Source: Oscillatoriales cyanobacterium M59_W2019_021
GTDB taxonomy: Bacteria > Cyanobacteriota > Cyanobacteriia > Cyanobacteriales > Geitlerinemataceae
Length of the DNA: 61,298 bases
Direction: 5' to 3'
NCBI GenBank assembly: GCA_015295945.1
Contig: DVED01000176.1
Span: 1 to 61,298 of the forward strand
In this document: positions 7,724 through 17,723 of the stretch, one piece after another
Layout of the letters: each line of letters starts with the position of its first letter
Numbering within the stretch: position 1 is the stretch's first letter
The notes under the pieces: model-generated
Told to the model about the DNA's origin: nothing
The model's database searches: none
The model's input: only the letters and a program-made list of their open reading frames with translations
Made by a program: the position numbers and the translations under genes

Positions 7724-10462
7724 CTAGCGATACTCGTAACTGGCTTTAACCACCTCCATCCCGCGCTGAATCTGGAAACCGAGTTTCTGACAAACGTGCT
7801 GCATCGCCCGATTTTCTGGGAGGATATCGGCAGTCATCCGATCGAGATTTTCGTCCCGTCCCACCTCTAACAATCGTTTGAGCAATTCCGTTCCCAATCC
7901 CCGACCTTGCCAGCGATCGTTCACTAACATCGCAAACTCTGCCTCGTTGGTTCCGTGTTGCTTGCTGCCGCGACAAACGCCCAAAATTTCCATCTCCCCA
8001 GTTTGCGGATCTTGGTACTCGGCAACCAGCGCCATTTCTCGATCGTAATCGATAAAACAGATGCGAACCAGGCGATCGTGAGCCACCCGCGCTTGCAATT
8101 TCATCAAGTGAAAATAGCGCAGATACACGCTTTCTTCCGACAGGGTTTCGTGGAACTTGACGATGAGCGGTTCGTCTTCCGGGCGGATGGGACGAATCGT
8201 CACGGGAGTGCCATCGCTCAGCGTCCACGATGAGACGTATTGGAGGGGATAGGGACGAATTGCCGGACGGGGAACGGTGTCTAAGTCGGTTTCCGGCGGA
8301 TGCAAGACCACTCGCGCGTCCAGAGCAATGAGTTGAGTGGAAGACACCAACAGGGGATTGATATCGATTTCCTTAATCCAGCGCTGTTCTACCACCAATT
8401 GGCTGAACCGCACCAAGATGCGTTCCAGTTGCGCCAAATCTACCGGATCGCGTCCCCGCACGCCTTTGAGGGCGGTGTAAATCTTGGTTTGTTCCATCAT
8501 CCGCCGTGCCAGGGTACTCGTGAGCGGCGGCAAGGCAAGCGATCGATCCTTGAACACTTCCACCAACTGTCCCCCCGTTCCGAACAGCAGCACTGGACCG
8601 AATTGGGTATCCAAACTGCTGCCCAGAATCAATTCGTACCCTTCCAAATGGAGCATCGGCTGGACCGTCACCCCCAGAAAATCGGCACTGGGGACGGCAT
8701 CGGCAATGCCCCGAAAGGCTTCGCGCACCGCTTCGGCATCTTTGAGGTTCAACCGCACGCCGCCCACATCGGTTTTGTGGGTGATGGTTTCCGAGTGCAG
8801 TTTCAGCACCACCGGATAGCCGATAACGTCTGCGTGTCCCACCGCTGCGTCCTCGTTGGTGGCGATTTCCGTCGTTACCGTGGGAATGCCGTACGCCCCT
8901 AAGACTTGCTTGGATTCAAATTCCGTCAACAGGGTGCGTCCGGAAGCGCGTGCCGTTGCCAGGATGTGTTCGACGCGATCGCACCTTGTTTCCCCATCCC
9001 CATCTCCCGGCAGTAACGGCGTTTCGTACAAACCGCGCAAACTGTAGCTGTAGCGCCACATCCAGTTAAACACGCGGGCGGCGGTGTCAGGGTAGGGGAA
9101 GGTAAAAATACTCGCCCGATTGAGAATTTCTTCCCCCGTCGCCACTTCTTCCCCGCCCATCCAACTTGCCAAAATCGGCTTTCCGGCGTTGGCGAAGGGT
9201 TCCAGGGCATCCACCACCTGACGGGCAGTTTCCGTGGGATCGGACATCGCTTGCGGCGTTAACACCACCAACAACCCGTCATTATTGGGATCGCGGGCGA
9301 CGACTTCCAAAGACTTGGCGTAGCGTTGGGGGTCGGCATCCCCTAAAATGTCGATCGGGTTGCTGCGACTCCAGTGAGGCGGCAAAATCCCATCCAGGGT
9401 TTCCAGGGTGTTGGGGGACAAGGGCGCCAGTTCGCCGCCACCGGAAATTAGCGCGTCGGTGGACAAGACCCCCGGTCCCCCTGCATTGGTGAGGATGGTG
9501 AGGCGGCGTCCTTTGGGGCGGGGCTGTTTGGCGAGGATTTCCGTCATGTTGAACAGATCGTCAATGGAATCCACGCGCAGCACGCCCGATCGCCGAAATG
9601 CTGCATCTAAAACTTCATCGCTGCCCGTCAGCGCCCCGGTGTGGGAGGCTGCTGCTTTTGCTGCCGCTTCCGTGCGACCGACTTTAATGACGATAATGGG
9701 TTTGGCGATCGCCACTTCCCGTGCTGCTGATAGGAACGATCGCGCGTCGCCGATGGATTCCATATAAATGGCAATACTTTGGGTGTTGGGATCGTCACCC
9801 AGATAGTAGATTAAATCGCCCCAACCCACATCCAACATGGAACCGATGGAGACGAAGGCGCTAAACCCGACGTTCTCGCGAAAACTCCAATCCAAAACGG
9901 CGGTACACAGCGCCCCGCTTTGGCTGATAAATCCCACGTTGCCGGGACGGGCGATCGTGGTAGCAAAGGTGGCATTGAGACCGAATACCGGATTCATCAC
10001 TCCCAAACAGTTGGGACCGATAATCCGCATTTTCCCCCGCCGCGCCTGCGCCAGCACTTGCCGTTCCAACTCCACGCCTTCGGGTCCGATTTCCTTGAAA
10101 CCTGCCGAGAGGACGATCGCCCCTTTGACGCCAACTGCGGCACATTCGGCGATCGCCCCCGGAACCCCCGCCGCCGGAATGGCGATAATTGCCAAATCCA
10201 CGGGTTCGGGAACGGCAGCAATAGTGGGGTAGGCTTTAATCCCCAAAACGCTCGATCGTTTGGGGTTAACCGGAAATACCGTCCCCCCAAAAGGATTGCC
10301 AATTAAATTCCACAATAACGTTCGCCCGACACTATTGGGCTTTTCCGTCGCCCCAATCACCGCTACATTTTTGGGAGTGAAAATCGCACCGAGAGGAGTA
10401 GGATGCTCGTAGCGCAGGACATCGTGCGCCGGATCGGGAATTTGTCTGGAAGTTGTTTGCAT
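7724..10462 (-). CDS. ADP-forming acyl-CoA synthetase fused to GNAT acetyltransferase
   Basis: 912 aa, close to E. coli PatZ (886). Order: CoA-binding domain (about 25-125, [20 protein letters not shown]), succinyl-CoA-ligase-like domains (about 150-460), ATP-grasp domain (about 495-710, with [21 protein letters not shown]), and a C-terminal GNAT domain (about 735-905) with the acetyl-CoA loop RWQGRGLG. The ligase half may make or hydrolyse acyl-CoA; the GNAT half resembles protein lysine acetyltransferases (PatZ/Pat) that switch off acetyl-CoA synthetase. In PatZ the ligase half is inactive; whether it is here cannot be told by eye. Monocistronic. Confidence 0.9.
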   Translation of the reverse strand: MQTTSRQIPDPAHDVLRYEHPTPLGAIFTPKNVAVIGATEKPNSVGRTLLWNLIGNPFGGTVFPVNPKRSSVLGIKAYPTIAAVPEPVDLAIIAIPAAGVPGAIAECAAVGVKGAIVLSAGFKEIGPEGVELERQVLAQARRGKMRIIGPNCLGVMNPVFGLNATFATTIARPGNVGFISQSGALCTAVLDWSFRENVGFSAFVSIGSMLDVGWGDLIYYLGDDPNTQSIAIYMESIGDARSFLSAAREVAIAKPIIVIKVGRTEAAAKAAASHTGALTGSDEVLDAAFRRSGVLRVDSIDDLFNMTEILAKQPRPKGRRLTILTNAGGPGVLSTDALISGGGELAPLSPNTLETLDGILPPHWSRSNPIDILGDADPQRYAKSLEVVARDPNNDGLLVVLTPQAMSDPTETARQVVDALEPFANAGKPILASWMGGEEVATGEEILNRASIFTFPYPDTAARVFNWMWRYSYSLRGLYETPLLPGDGDGETRCDRVEHILATARASGRTLLTEFESKQVLGAYGIPTVTTEIATNEDAAVGHADVIGYPVVLKLHSETITHKTDVGGVRLNLKDAEAVREAFRGIADAVPSADFLGVTVQPMLHLEGYELILGSSLDTQFGPVLLFGTGGQLVEVFKDRSLALPPLTSTLARRMMEQTKIYTALKGVRGRDPVDLAQLERILVRFSQLVVEQRWIKEIDINPLLVSSTQLIALDARVVLHPPETDLDTVPRPAIRPYPLQYVSSWTLSDGTPVTIRPIRPEDEPLIVKFHETLSEESVYLRYFHLMKLQARVAHDRLVRICFIDYDREMALVAEYQDPQTGEMEILGVCRGSKQHGTNEAEFAMLVNDRWQGRGLGTELLKRLLEVGRDENLDRMTADILPENRAMQHVCQKLGFQIQRGMEVVKASYEYR

Positions 10463-10680
10463 CGACCGCTCCTTCTCTATGACTTGAGATCTGGGATTGG
10501 GCTACACTTTGGCAAGTCTTCAACAATTGCTGACTGTTGAATGCTTACCTGCTTTCAGTGTAGGCGGAACGATGCAAATCTGGAAAAATCCTTCACTATC
10601 CTTTTAAGTTTCACCTCTGTTTTTTAGCCTACATAATCGCTCGATTTTGTCCGCGATCGATATTACATTTTGGGGAATAG
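10463..10680. other. Upstream region of the synthetase-acetyltransferase gene
   Basis: Together with the repeat tract that follows this is 407 bases without a gene. It should contain the leftward promoter. AT-rich around 10600-10660. No convincing promoter boxes or operators recognised. Confidence 0.4.
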
Positions 10681-10865
10681 GAGTTCAGGAGTTCAGGAGT
10701 AAGCGCTGCGCGCTGGCTACGCCTACAGGAGAAAGAGCGCAGGGGAAGAAAACAGTGACCAGTGACCAGTAACCAATGACTACCCTCCAAGCGACTAGCA
10801 ACTAGCGACTAGCAACTAGCAATTACCCATTACAAACCCCAAACCCCAACTCCCAACCCCAAAAG
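10681..10865. repeat. Short tandem repeat tract (CAGGAGTT / ACTAGCA / CCCAAAC units)
   Basis: Runs of GAGTTCAGGAGTT, GTAAGCGCTGCGCGCTGGCTACGCC, CAGTGACCAGTGACC, GACTAGCAACTAGC and CCCCAAACCCCAACTCCC follow each other. The same units recur at 12163, 15303, 37128, 42251 and 51285. They fit the short tandemly repeated repetitive sequences typical of filamentous cyanobacteria. Confidence 0.75.
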
Positions 10866-10869
10866 TTCG

Positions 10870-11163
10870 TCAATGTTCTCGAAAATGGCGATCGCGGTGG
10901 GAAGCAAACGCATCAAATAGAGACCCCACAAAACTACAGGTCAAGCCGATGGTCAGCAGTCCTTCGAGGGGATTGCCACCGCCGAAGGTGTTCAGAAAAT
11001 CGATCGTCCCGCCAATGCCAGCACGACCCAACCCCGACCCGTAAGGTAGGGAACCCACCAGGGAAAAGCCCGTCAGGATCGCACCGACGATCGCTAAAGG
11101 CAGCAGAAAACTCAGAAAGCTGGTAACTAGAAGAGAGCGTAGAAAAAGTGGCACAATGCTCAT
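10870..11163 (-). CDS. Small membrane protein, conserved hypothetical
   Basis: 97 aa with two hydrophobic segments (about 8-40 and 66-84) separated by a Gly-rich loop (YGSGLGRAGIGG). No signal peptidase site is obvious, so an inner- or thylakoid-membrane hairpin is expected. Similar small membrane hypotheticals occur in cyanobacteria, as far as I recall. It is divergent from the lipid permease gene; the shared 204-base upstream region may carry both promoters. Function unknown. Confidence 0.65.
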   Translation of the reverse strand: MSIVPLFLRSLLVTSFLSFLLPLAIVGAILTGFSLVGSLPYGSGLGRAGIGGTIDFLNTFGGGNPLEGLLTIGLTCSFVGSLFDAFASHRDRHFREH

Positions 11164-11367
11164 GAGTGAAGATGCGAGTCAAAATGGAACACATCCAGAG
11201 GCGATCGAGTCCCAAATAACGACTCGAGTTTGCCCCGTTCCTACAATAAGCGCGATCGCCTGTTTCCGACGAAGATGAGAAAAATCTTAAAATTCCATTG
11301 AAAAACTTGTTAAAATTTCGGTCGCTTCTTGCAATATTTCTCGGTTGTTATACTTTGATAGACCTGC

Positions 11368-12162
11368 GTGCGTAAAACCCTATCTCAATCCAGTTTGGCT
11401 CGATGGAGTCGGCGATTTTTGTCAGCCGTTCTCCTGTGCGGACAAGTCGTCGTTCACTTGCTTTCGGGAAAAATCCACCGTCGCAATACCCTCGAGCAAA
11501 TGGCAATCGTTGGACCGCAATCTTTGAGTATCAACGCACTGACCGCCGCTTTCGTCGGCATGGTGTTTACCATTCAGGTTGCCCGCGAATTCCTCAACTT
11601 TGGGGCAGCAAACGCCGTCGGCGGTGTCCTCGCCGTTGCCTTGGTGCGGGAACTGTCCCCGGTTCTGACCGCCGTCATCTTAGCGGGTCGCGTCGGGTCT
11701 GCATTTGCCGCCGAACTGGGAACGATGCAAGTCACCGAACAAATCGATGCCCTCTACATTCTCAAAACCGATCCCATTGACTATCTCGTCATTCCCCGCT
11801 TCATTGCTTGCTGTCTGATGATGCCGATTTTGACCATGTTTTCTTTTATGATCGGCATGACAGGTGGATTGCTCATCGCCACGACGCTGTACGGCATCCC
11901 GCAATCCATCTTTCTGGAATCGGCACGCAATTTCCTCGGTACGGGAGATTTGGTCAATGCGGCGATTAAAGGCTCGATTTTTGGCGGGTTGATCGCGGTG
12001 ATTGGCTGTAATTGGGGACTGACCACTTCCGGCGGGGCTAAAGGAGTAGGCGAGTCCACCACCACCGCCGTCGTCACCTCATTGATGTCTATCTTCATCA
12101 GCAACTTTTTCCTCTCCTGGTTGATGTTTAAGGGTTTGGGAGAGGCAGTATTGTCGTTTTAG
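11368..12162 (+). CDS. MlaE-family lipid ABC transporter permease
   Basis: 264 aa. The body matches MlaE/TGD1 permeases: VGMVFTIQVAREF at about 65-77, ALVRELSPVLTAVILAGRVGSAFAAELGTMQVTEQIDAL at about 93-131, and five or so hydrophobic segments. It would pair with an ATPase and an MCE-domain substrate-binding protein to move phospholipids or other lipids between the inner and outer membranes (in chloroplasts, TGD1-2-3). Those partners are not in the window. The start is GTG at 11368; no SD is evident. Convergent with the DUF1993 gene. Confidence 0.92.
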   Translation: MRKTLSQSSLARWSRRFLSAVLLCGQVVVHLLSGKIHRRNTLEQMAIVGPQSLSINALTAAFVGMVFTIQVAREFLNFGAANAVGGVLAVALVRELSPVLTAVILAGRVGSAFAAELGTMQVTEQIDALYILKTDPIDYLVIPRFIACCLMMPILTMFSFMIGMTGGLLIATTLYGIPQSIFLESARNFLGTGDLVNAAIKGSIFGGLIAVIGCNWGLTTSGGAKGVGESTTTAVVTSLMSIFISNFFLSWLMFKGLGEAVLSF

Positions 12163-12235
12163 GAGAAGGAGTTCAGGAGTTGCAGGAGTTGCAGGAGTAA
12201 GCGCTTCGCGCTCACGAGCGCCTACAGAATGCTAA
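12163..12235. repeat. Short tandem repeats (GTTGCAGGA units)
   Basis: GAGTTCAGGAGTTGCAGGAGTTGCAGGAG is followed by AAGCGCTTCGCGCTCACGAGCGCC. Same unit family as 10681-10865, lying between two convergent genes. Confidence 0.7.
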
Positions 12236-12246
12236 GGAAGTAGGCG

Positions 12247-12759
12247 TCAATCCTTTTTGACGAATGGCACTAAGTGCATCATGTAATCTCGTTTGCCAAT
12301 GGGTACGCCACTCATCCGCAGAATGTCGTAAGCCGTAACCAGGTGGAAGTAAAAGTTGGGAATGAGAAATTCATTCACATAGTCACTCCCAGATAGTTCG
12401 AGGTAGAGGCTCTCACCCAAGTCAATGCGCGTCTCTTCGACGAGCTTGGCGTCGTCAACGTGAATGTCCGAAAGAAGTTCGTTCGTGTTGGCGATGTACT
12501 CGAATGCCTGTGGGAGAGAGGTGACATCTGGATCTAGATTATTGGCGGGTTTGCCATCACACCAGAGCGCAAAGTTGCGGGGTTGATTGCAGGTGAAAGC
12601 AATTTGCGTACCGAAGGGAAACATATCAGCCGCAATCCGCTGTTGCAAGAACGACTCGTCATCGCCAAAATGAGTCTGTGCTGATTTCAAGAGATGCTCG
12701 AGAGTGGCTAAGCGACTCTGGAAGAGGGTGCGGATTAAATCGATATTTTGACTTTGCAT
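12247..12759 (-). CDS. DUF1993 family protein
   Basis: 170 aa from ATG 12759; an in-frame GTG at 12774 would overlap the preceding gene. The sequence (QSRLATLEHLLKSAQTHF..., GSDYVNEFLIPNFYFHLVTAYDILR) matches DUF1993, a helical family related to DinB-like four-helix bundles. The conserved His in FHLVTAYDILR is typical. Biochemical role is unknown. The gene starts 2 bases after the stop of the RDD-pentapeptide gene, so the two are very probably co-transcribed. Confidence 0.85.
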   Translation of the reverse strand: MQSQNIDLIRTLFQSRLATLEHLLKSAQTHFGDDESFLQQRIAADMFPFGTQIAFTCNQPRNFALWCDGKPANNLDPDVTSLPQAFEYIANTNELLSDIHVDDAKLVEETRIDLGESLYLELSGSDYVNEFLIPNFYFHLVTAYDILRMSGVPIGKRDYMMHLVPFVKKD

Positions 12760-12761
12760 GA

Positions 12762-14969
12762 TTACCGACTGCACTTGGGATGCACCGCACCTTGCTGACA
12801 GAGGTAAGCAAGGTCTTCGGGGTCGAGATGGCGGACGCGAGTAAAGTCAGCACCTTGGAGTCCTTTAGCTTTCGCGGCTTCAGGCGATCGCTCGATAAAG
12901 GCATCGCCCTCTGCGCTGTTATCCGGTACGAATTTCGCCCCCTGGAAATTGGCACCGTCGAGACTTGCCCCCCGTAGGTCGGCAAATCTCAAATCTGCAT
13001 TTTGAAAATTAGTATTCTCTAAGTTAGCACCTCTAAAGTTAGCATCAGATAAGTTTGTTGAACTGAAATCCGCTTTTTGTAAGTCAGCATTAGCGAAGTC
13101 TGCCGCCGACAAATCCGACCCTTGCCAGGTCGATCGATCCAGATTCGCGCCTGTAAATTGGCTGCCGGGGGCGATCGCCTGTCCCGCCACCGCACCTCGG
13201 AAATACGCCCCCGTTAAGTTGGCTTCCGTTAAGTCAGATCCCGTCAAACTCGCGCGATCGAAGGTGGCATTTTGTCCGTCAGCACCCACTAATCTAGCGC
13301 TACTCAAGTTTGCTCCGACTAAACTGGCACTGGTGAGGTTGGCTTGGGTTAAGTTAGCACGCATTAAATTCGCCCGATCGAGCCCCACCCGGCTTAAAAT
13401 GGCTTCGGAAAGGTTGGCTTCGCGCAAATCCGCACCGCCCAACTCGGCAACGCGATCGTCGGAGGTATCGCGGCGTTCGTCTTCTCCCGCACCGTAAAAC
13501 CGACTGCCTTTCAAGCTGGCGCGAGCGAGAATCGCCCCCCGCAGTTTCAAGCTGGAAAGGTCGGTATAGTCGAGAACTAGGGTAAAGGGATTTGCCTCGG
13601 TTTTACCTAAATCCGTGCGGCTGAGGTCGGTTTTGGGGAGGGTCTCGCTATGAACGGTGAGAATTTTGGCGATCGCCCGTTGAGTTGCCCGCAATCGCAG
13701 CGCCAGCAGTTCCTTATCCGGCGATCGGGTATCGTCTCGCATCGATTCTAGATCGTTTTTCAGCGCTTGATTCAAATCCCGCAATTCCGGCAGCGCTTCG
13801 GCACCGTTCATCACCAAGGCTTGTTGCGTGGCTTCGATCAGTGCCGGAACGGTTTCCTGTCCCAACAATGCCACCAACAACGGAATCGCGCGGGGATCGT
13901 CGATCGACCCCAATGCCAAAATCGCATTGCGCCGTTCGTCGGGAACGTTGGGCGAACTGGGGGTGAGTTTACTCACCAAACTTAAAAAGAGTTCGTTGTC
14001 TTGATGTTGGGTATCGCGAACGGTTTCCTGTTTTTGGATGTAAACTTGCGTGCCGACAAAGGTTCCCAACACTGCCGACAATCCGCCCAAGGTTAGGGTG
14101 AGCATCGTCGCACCGGGATGCTGGCGAATCCACGCCCACAATCCCCGTGCGGGCATTTGCGGTTCCCTTGCCGGGGAAGACAGGACGATCGCCGCCACTG
14201 CGGCATCTTCGTCCCATTGTTGAGGGGTTTGGGGTTGGGGGCTGGGGATTTGGGGTCGAACGTGAGGAGTTCGGGCGTAGACTTGGGTGCGGGGATGGGT
14301 GGCACCCGTTTGCGCCGCATCTAAGACGTAGGTTCCCGAAAGGCGATCGTGCAGGGTGCGCCGTTGCGGGTGCGATCGCGCCATCAGTCCGTCGCCGAGT
14401 AGCAGCAATCCCACCAACCCCGACAAGATCCCCAAATCGGGAAATGCCCCAGTATAACGCCACACCAGATAAGCAAGACTCACCGCTAATCCCCAGCGAC
14501 TGCCCCCTTCGCGCAGCAAGACTTGTTTGAACGTCGGCGGCATTCCCGAAGCGGAAACCACTTGGACTCCCAACCAGCGTTTGGGCAGCGTTTGTCCGGT
14601 TTTGCACAGGAGGTAAATTTGCCAGCCCCCTGTAACCACGGGCAAAATTAGGGCTGCCGTCCAGAATAAATTGGTGAGGGGAGAAACGGGGTGATCGGCT
14701 TCTGGTGCGGGTAAGGCGAGAACTCGGGCGATCGTTTCTTCGGTTTTGGCTAAGACGGGATTGAGGGGAACCGGTTGACCCACAGCTTGGGATTTGGCGT
14801 AGAGTCCCAATCCCAAGGGGGCTAAGGCACTTGCCGCCACCAAGGAGACTTCAGCCGCAAACGCGCCGCCGCGCCGAACCAGGAGTGGCAATTGCCGGAC
14901 TCGCGCGAAGGAAGTCGCTTCGCGAGCGACAGAAGAGTAAATTCCACTGGGCGTTGTTGGGCTTGTCAT
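12762..14969 (-). CDS. RDD membrane domain + HEAT-like + pentapeptide-repeat protein
   Basis: 735 aa of unusual architecture. Residues about 25-220 form an RDD-type membrane domain (LLVRRGGAFAAEVSLVA, TLPKRWLGVQVVS, RTLHDRLSGTYVLD). A proline-rich linker and another hydrophobic segment (about 280-310) follow. A short HEAT/PBS-like stretch is at about 335-385 (RRNAILALGSIDDPRAIPLLVALLG). A long pentapeptide-repeat helix runs from about 460 to 700 (ADLREANLSEAILSRVGLD and so on). It is likely an integral membrane protein with a large soluble right-handed beta-helix. Function unknown. Middle gene of a three-gene minus-strand operon. Confidence 0.88.
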   Translation of the reverse strand: MTSPTTPSGIYSSVAREATSFARVRQLPLLVRRGGAFAAEVSLVAASALAPLGLGLYAKSQAVGQPVPLNPVLAKTEETIARVLALPAPEADHPVSPLTNLFWTAALILPVVTGGWQIYLLCKTGQTLPKRWLGVQVVSASGMPPTFKQVLLREGGSRWGLAVSLAYLVWRYTGAFPDLGILSGLVGLLLLGDGLMARSHPQRRTLHDRLSGTYVLDAAQTGATHPRTQVYARTPHVRPQIPSPQPQTPQQWDEDAAVAAIVLSSPAREPQMPARGLWAWIRQHPGATMLTLTLGGLSAVLGTFVGTQVYIQKQETVRDTQHQDNELFLSLVSKLTPSSPNVPDERRNAILALGSIDDPRAIPLLVALLGQETVPALIEATQQALVMNGAEALPELRDLNQALKNDLESMRDDTRSPDKELLALRLRATQRAIAKILTVHSETLPKTDLSRTDLGKTEANPFTLVLDYTDLSSLKLRGAILARASLKGSRFYGAGEDERRDTSDDRVAELGGADLREANLSEAILSRVGLDRANLMRANLTQANLTSASLVGANLSSARLVGADGQNATFDRASLTGSDLTEANLTGAYFRGAVAGQAIAPGSQFTGANLDRSTWQGSDLSAADFANADLQKADFSSTNLSDANFRGANLENTNFQNADLRFADLRGASLDGANFQGAKFVPDNSAEGDAFIERSPEAAKAKGLQGADFTRVRHLDPEDLAYLCQQGAVHPKCSR

Positions 14970-14986
14970 TACAGAGATCTCGGGAA

Positions 14987-15295
14987 TTAAGGATCGCGAT
15001 CGGGAACGGAAGATGACGATAGGAATTTATATCCTATGTACAGGAATCCCCCGAATAAGGCAAGACTCAACGCCAAACTCACCAGCTTGACAATCAAGCT
15101 TACTACGGCAAATCCCACGGCGATCGCCCCCCCGCCAACCAGAAGTTGCCCTTCTTTCGGCTGCGATCGCCACCAACTGACAAAGGACGGGGATTGACCG
15201 ACTTCGGGCGGTTCCGGTTCGCTTCTCAAGGGTCGAGTGGTGCTATAGTCGGCATCGAAGTTGGGCAGTTGCGGTTCGCGACGCGGGGAAGTCAT
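14987..15295 (-). CDS. Small membrane protein upstream of the RDD-pentapeptide gene
   Basis: 102 aa. The N-terminal half is polar and Pro-rich; a hydrophobic region at about 52-92 (GQLLVGGGAIAVGFAVVSLIVKLVSLALSLALFGG split into two segments) suggests one or two membrane passes. Starts at ATG 15295 and ends 17 bases before the next gene, so it is probably the first gene of the operon 15295 to 12247. I recall no named family; likely cyanobacteria-specific. Confidence 0.65.
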   Translation of the reverse strand: MTSPRREPQLPNFDADYSTTRPLRSEPEPPEVGQSPSFVSWWRSQPKEGQLLVGGGAIAVGFAVVSLIVKLVSLALSLALFGGFLYIGYKFLSSSSVPDRDP

Positions 15296-15302
15296 ATCTG
15301 AA

Positions 15303-15425
15303 AAGAAGTTCAGGAGTTACAGGAGTTCAGGAGTTACAGGAGTTGGGGCGAATAGCCATTCGCCCGTACGGGAGAAAGTGCTGCACACTGGCTGCGCCCA
15401 CAAGAATTCAGGAGTTTGGGAGTTG
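15303..15425. repeat. Tandem repeats with embedded GGGCGAAT/ATTCGCCC palindrome
   Basis: CAGGAGTTACAGGAGTT units, then GGGCGAAT (15346-15353) and ATTCGCCC (15358-15365) in inverted orientation, then another set of GAATTCAGGAGTTTGGGAGTT units. The GGGGCGAAT palindrome recurs near 49728 and in variant form inside menD. Confidence 0.7.
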
Positions 15426-15557
15426 GCTAACGATCGATTATATCGCCCAGCGTATGGCGCTAAGGAAAAAAGCTATAGGTGTAGCCAGAAATGTTAGGAC
15501 AAAGGCAAAACTGGAAACCCAGATCGGTCAACCTTTTTCCTTCTACTTTCTGCCTTC

Positions 15558-16145
15558 TTAATAAAACAAAATCCGTCGCGTTACTAATGACAAAACTGCA
15601 ACGGCACAGGCAACGGCAAGCTGACTGGGAAACATATTCCCCGAGTAAATTTTCGCCAGATCCCACCACTCTTGGCGCGACGAACTGAGAAAAACTAAAT
15701 AGGTTAAACCCGTCGCATGTACTGCCAGCAATCCACACAGACAGCTAAACCCTAAAGATTCGATGCAGCGACGGAAGCGAAACGCCAACGCACCGCACAG
15801 CCAAGCTCCTGGCAAAAAGCCGAGAATATATCCAAACGCGGGTTGACTGACATAATCGATGCCACCCCCTTGGGAAAAAACCGGAAACCAGGGCGTTAAA
15901 CCCAAGATGATATAGGCAATTTGGGAAATCGCACCCGCATTGGCACCGCCCAGACATCCCACTAGCAACACCGCCCCAATTTGGTAAGTAACGCCCAAAG
16001 GATAGACGTGAATTCCCAAGCTTTCTCCTTGTAAAGGAGGGGCTGCCACGGATGCTTCGATTAACGTGCCGCTAATGGTCAGAAGCAACCCGATAAAAGC
16101 CCACAAAAGTTCGAGGAGAAGCGACATACGGAAATTCAAAATCAT
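15558..16145 (-). CDS. bioY: BioY family biotin transporter substrate-binding subunit
   Basis: 195 aa with about six hydrophobic segments. GGANAGAISQIAYIILGL at about 65-82 and SQPAFGYILGFLPGAWLCGALA at about 101-122 match BioY, the membrane S-component of ECF-type biotin transporters. It can act alone or with an energising EcfAT module, which is not in the window. Start at ATG 16145; an alternative Met is at residue 7. The upstream 65 bases are largely repeat (GGTTAGT units), so the promoter is unclear. Confidence 0.85.
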   Translation of the reverse strand: MILNFRMSLLLELLWAFIGLLLTISGTLIEASVAAPPLQGESLGIHVYPLGVTYQIGAVLLVGCLGGANAGAISQIAYIILGLTPWFPVFSQGGGIDYVSQPAFGYILGFLPGAWLCGALAFRFRRCIESLGFSCLCGLLAVHATGLTYLVFLSSSRQEWWDLAKIYSGNMFPSQLAVACAVAVLSLVTRRILFY

Positions 16146-16210
16146 GTGTTTGTTAGTGGTTAGTGGTTAGTGGTTAGTAGTCAAAGCTCCTACTTATTAC
16201 TTATTACTTC
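16146..16210. repeat. Short tandem repeats (GTTAGTG and TTATTAC units)
   Basis: GTTAGTGGTTAGTGGTTAGTGG is a tandem 7-base unit, followed by TTATTACTTATTAC. It fills the space between the BioY and SagB-like genes. Confidence 0.7.
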
Positions 16211-16211
16211 A

Positions 16212-17723
16212 TCAAGCCGGTTGTCCTAACGTGGTGATGTAGAGGACAGCTTCGTCTGGGGGAATGCCGAGGACTTCGTTGACGAGATCGTCAAAAAAGC
16301 CAGCGATGCCGCTGACGCCCAAACCGAGGTGAATGGCGGCGAGATTCAGGCGCTGTCCCAGGTGTCCCGCATCCAGATGCAGGTAGCGGTAGGCGCGATC
16401 GCCGTAACGATCGACCGCTCGAGCTAAATCTGCCGTATGGAACACCACCGCCGCCGCATCGCGACCTAAAGCCTGTCCCAGGCAGAGAAAGTGCAGTTCC
16501 TGACGAAAGTTTTTAAAGCGGATTTGGCGCAGTTCTTGGGCTTTGGGAGCGTAGTAATAGCAGCCATCTTCCAATCCCGTCACCCCACTGACGGCGATAA
16601 AGGTTTCGATGAGTTCGAGATCGAAATAGTCTGGGGCGTTGTCCAATCCGCGATCGACGTAATGGTGGGGTTGATAGGTAAAGTCTAGCAGAGCCTTGAG
16701 CCGATCGAACCCGAGGTTCTCTCCAGTGTATTCTCGAGTCGATCGCCGTTTGAGGATCGTGTCTTCGAGTCCTTGGAGGTTGTGTCCCCAATCGATCGGC
16801 GGACTGACGGTGGAAACTTTGGTACAGAAGGGAAAATTATACTTATCGTCTGAGGGCAAATTCGGCGCGTCGGCAACATCCCCATACTGGAGTTTGGACT
16901 CGACGCCGATTTGGGAGGCGCGATGCAGATAGCCCAACAATTCGCCGTCGTTGAGTTGGGGATACTCAGTTGGGGAGGGAGAAGGCAAAGCGGTGGGATA
17001 GTGGGGGAGGTGCTGCGATGCCTCTTGCAAATCGGCAAGGGCGACGATCGAGATCGTTCCTTCGGCATCGGGATCGAGGTACAGCAGGCGATTGGCAGCC
17101 TCGTCCGCAAAACCGCCGATGAGGTGAGGGCGATAGTAGGCAAGGGTGCAGGCGAGTTCTAGATTGCCCAGCAAATGCCCGGTATCGAGGTGAATGCGGC
17201 GGTACGCGCGATCCTGGTAGCGCCACGCCGAACGGTAAAAGACAGCAGTGATGACGATCGCCAATTGGGTTTGAGCCAGTGCCGGATGCCAGAAGCACGC
17301 CGCTTGCAATTCTGCCCAAACCTCGCTCTCCCAAAACCGCCACAAGGAATGGGTTTGAGCTTGGTAGTCGTACAATCCTGCCGGAAGTTCCGGCGTCCCT
17401 CGGGAAATAACGTACACTTCAGCCGGGTACAGCCCTCCGGCAGACGGTGCCGATCGCAAAAAGACTGCCCCGTTGGGCGTCCCGATTTTCGCTGTAATTC
17501 CATAGGTGAAGTAAAGCAACCTCGACAGGCGATGCCACGGGGTGACTTCCGATTGCGGATTTAAATAGGGTTTGAGATCGATCGCCGTTCCCAGTTTGTA
17601 TTCTTTATAAGGCGAAGGTTGAGCGTCCCAGTCCAGAGTGTGACTTTTCGATCGCAGCGTTTGGGGGTCGTATTTCGTGCGTTCGTGGTAGTGCTGGGCA
17701 AATGAGATTGTAGGATGGGACAT
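16212..17723 (-). CDS. Tandem SagB/ThcOx-family nitroreductase-like dehydrogenase
   Basis: 503 aa with two related halves. The first half (about 60-230) has RSAPSAGGLYPAEVYVI and YRRIHLDTGHLLGNLELA; the second (about 315-495) has RRSTREYTGENL, YRYLHLDAGHLGQRLNLAA and GVSGIAGFFDD. These are the FMN-binding nitroreductase motifs of SagB/ThcOx enzymes, which oxidise thiazolines and oxazolines to azoles in peptide natural products. No cyclodehydratase or precursor peptide is next to it, so this free-standing cyanobacterial version need not make a RiPP. The duplication within one chain replaces the usual homodimer, which is inference. Monocistronic. Confidence 0.88.
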   Translation of the reverse strand: MSHPTISFAQHYHERTKYDPQTLRSKSHTLDWDAQPSPYKEYKLGTAIDLKPYLNPQSEVTPWHRLSRLLYFTYGITAKIGTPNGAVFLRSAPSAGGLYPAEVYVISRGTPELPAGLYDYQAQTHSLWRFWESEVWAELQAACFWHPALAQTQLAIVITAVFYRSAWRYQDRAYRRIHLDTGHLLGNLELACTLAYYRPHLIGGFADEAANRLLYLDPDAEGTISIVALADLQEASQHLPHYPTALPSPSPTEYPQLNDGELLGYLHRASQIGVESKLQYGDVADAPNLPSDDKYNFPFCTKVSTVSPPIDWGHNLQGLEDTILKRRSTREYTGENLGFDRLKALLDFTYQPHHYVDRGLDNAPDYFDLELIETFIAVSGVTGLEDGCYYYAPKAQELRQIRFKNFRQELHFLCLGQALGRDAAAVVFHTADLARAVDRYGDRAYRYLHLDAGHLGQRLNLAAIHLGLGVSGIAGFFDDLVNEVLGIPPDEAVLYITTLGQPA

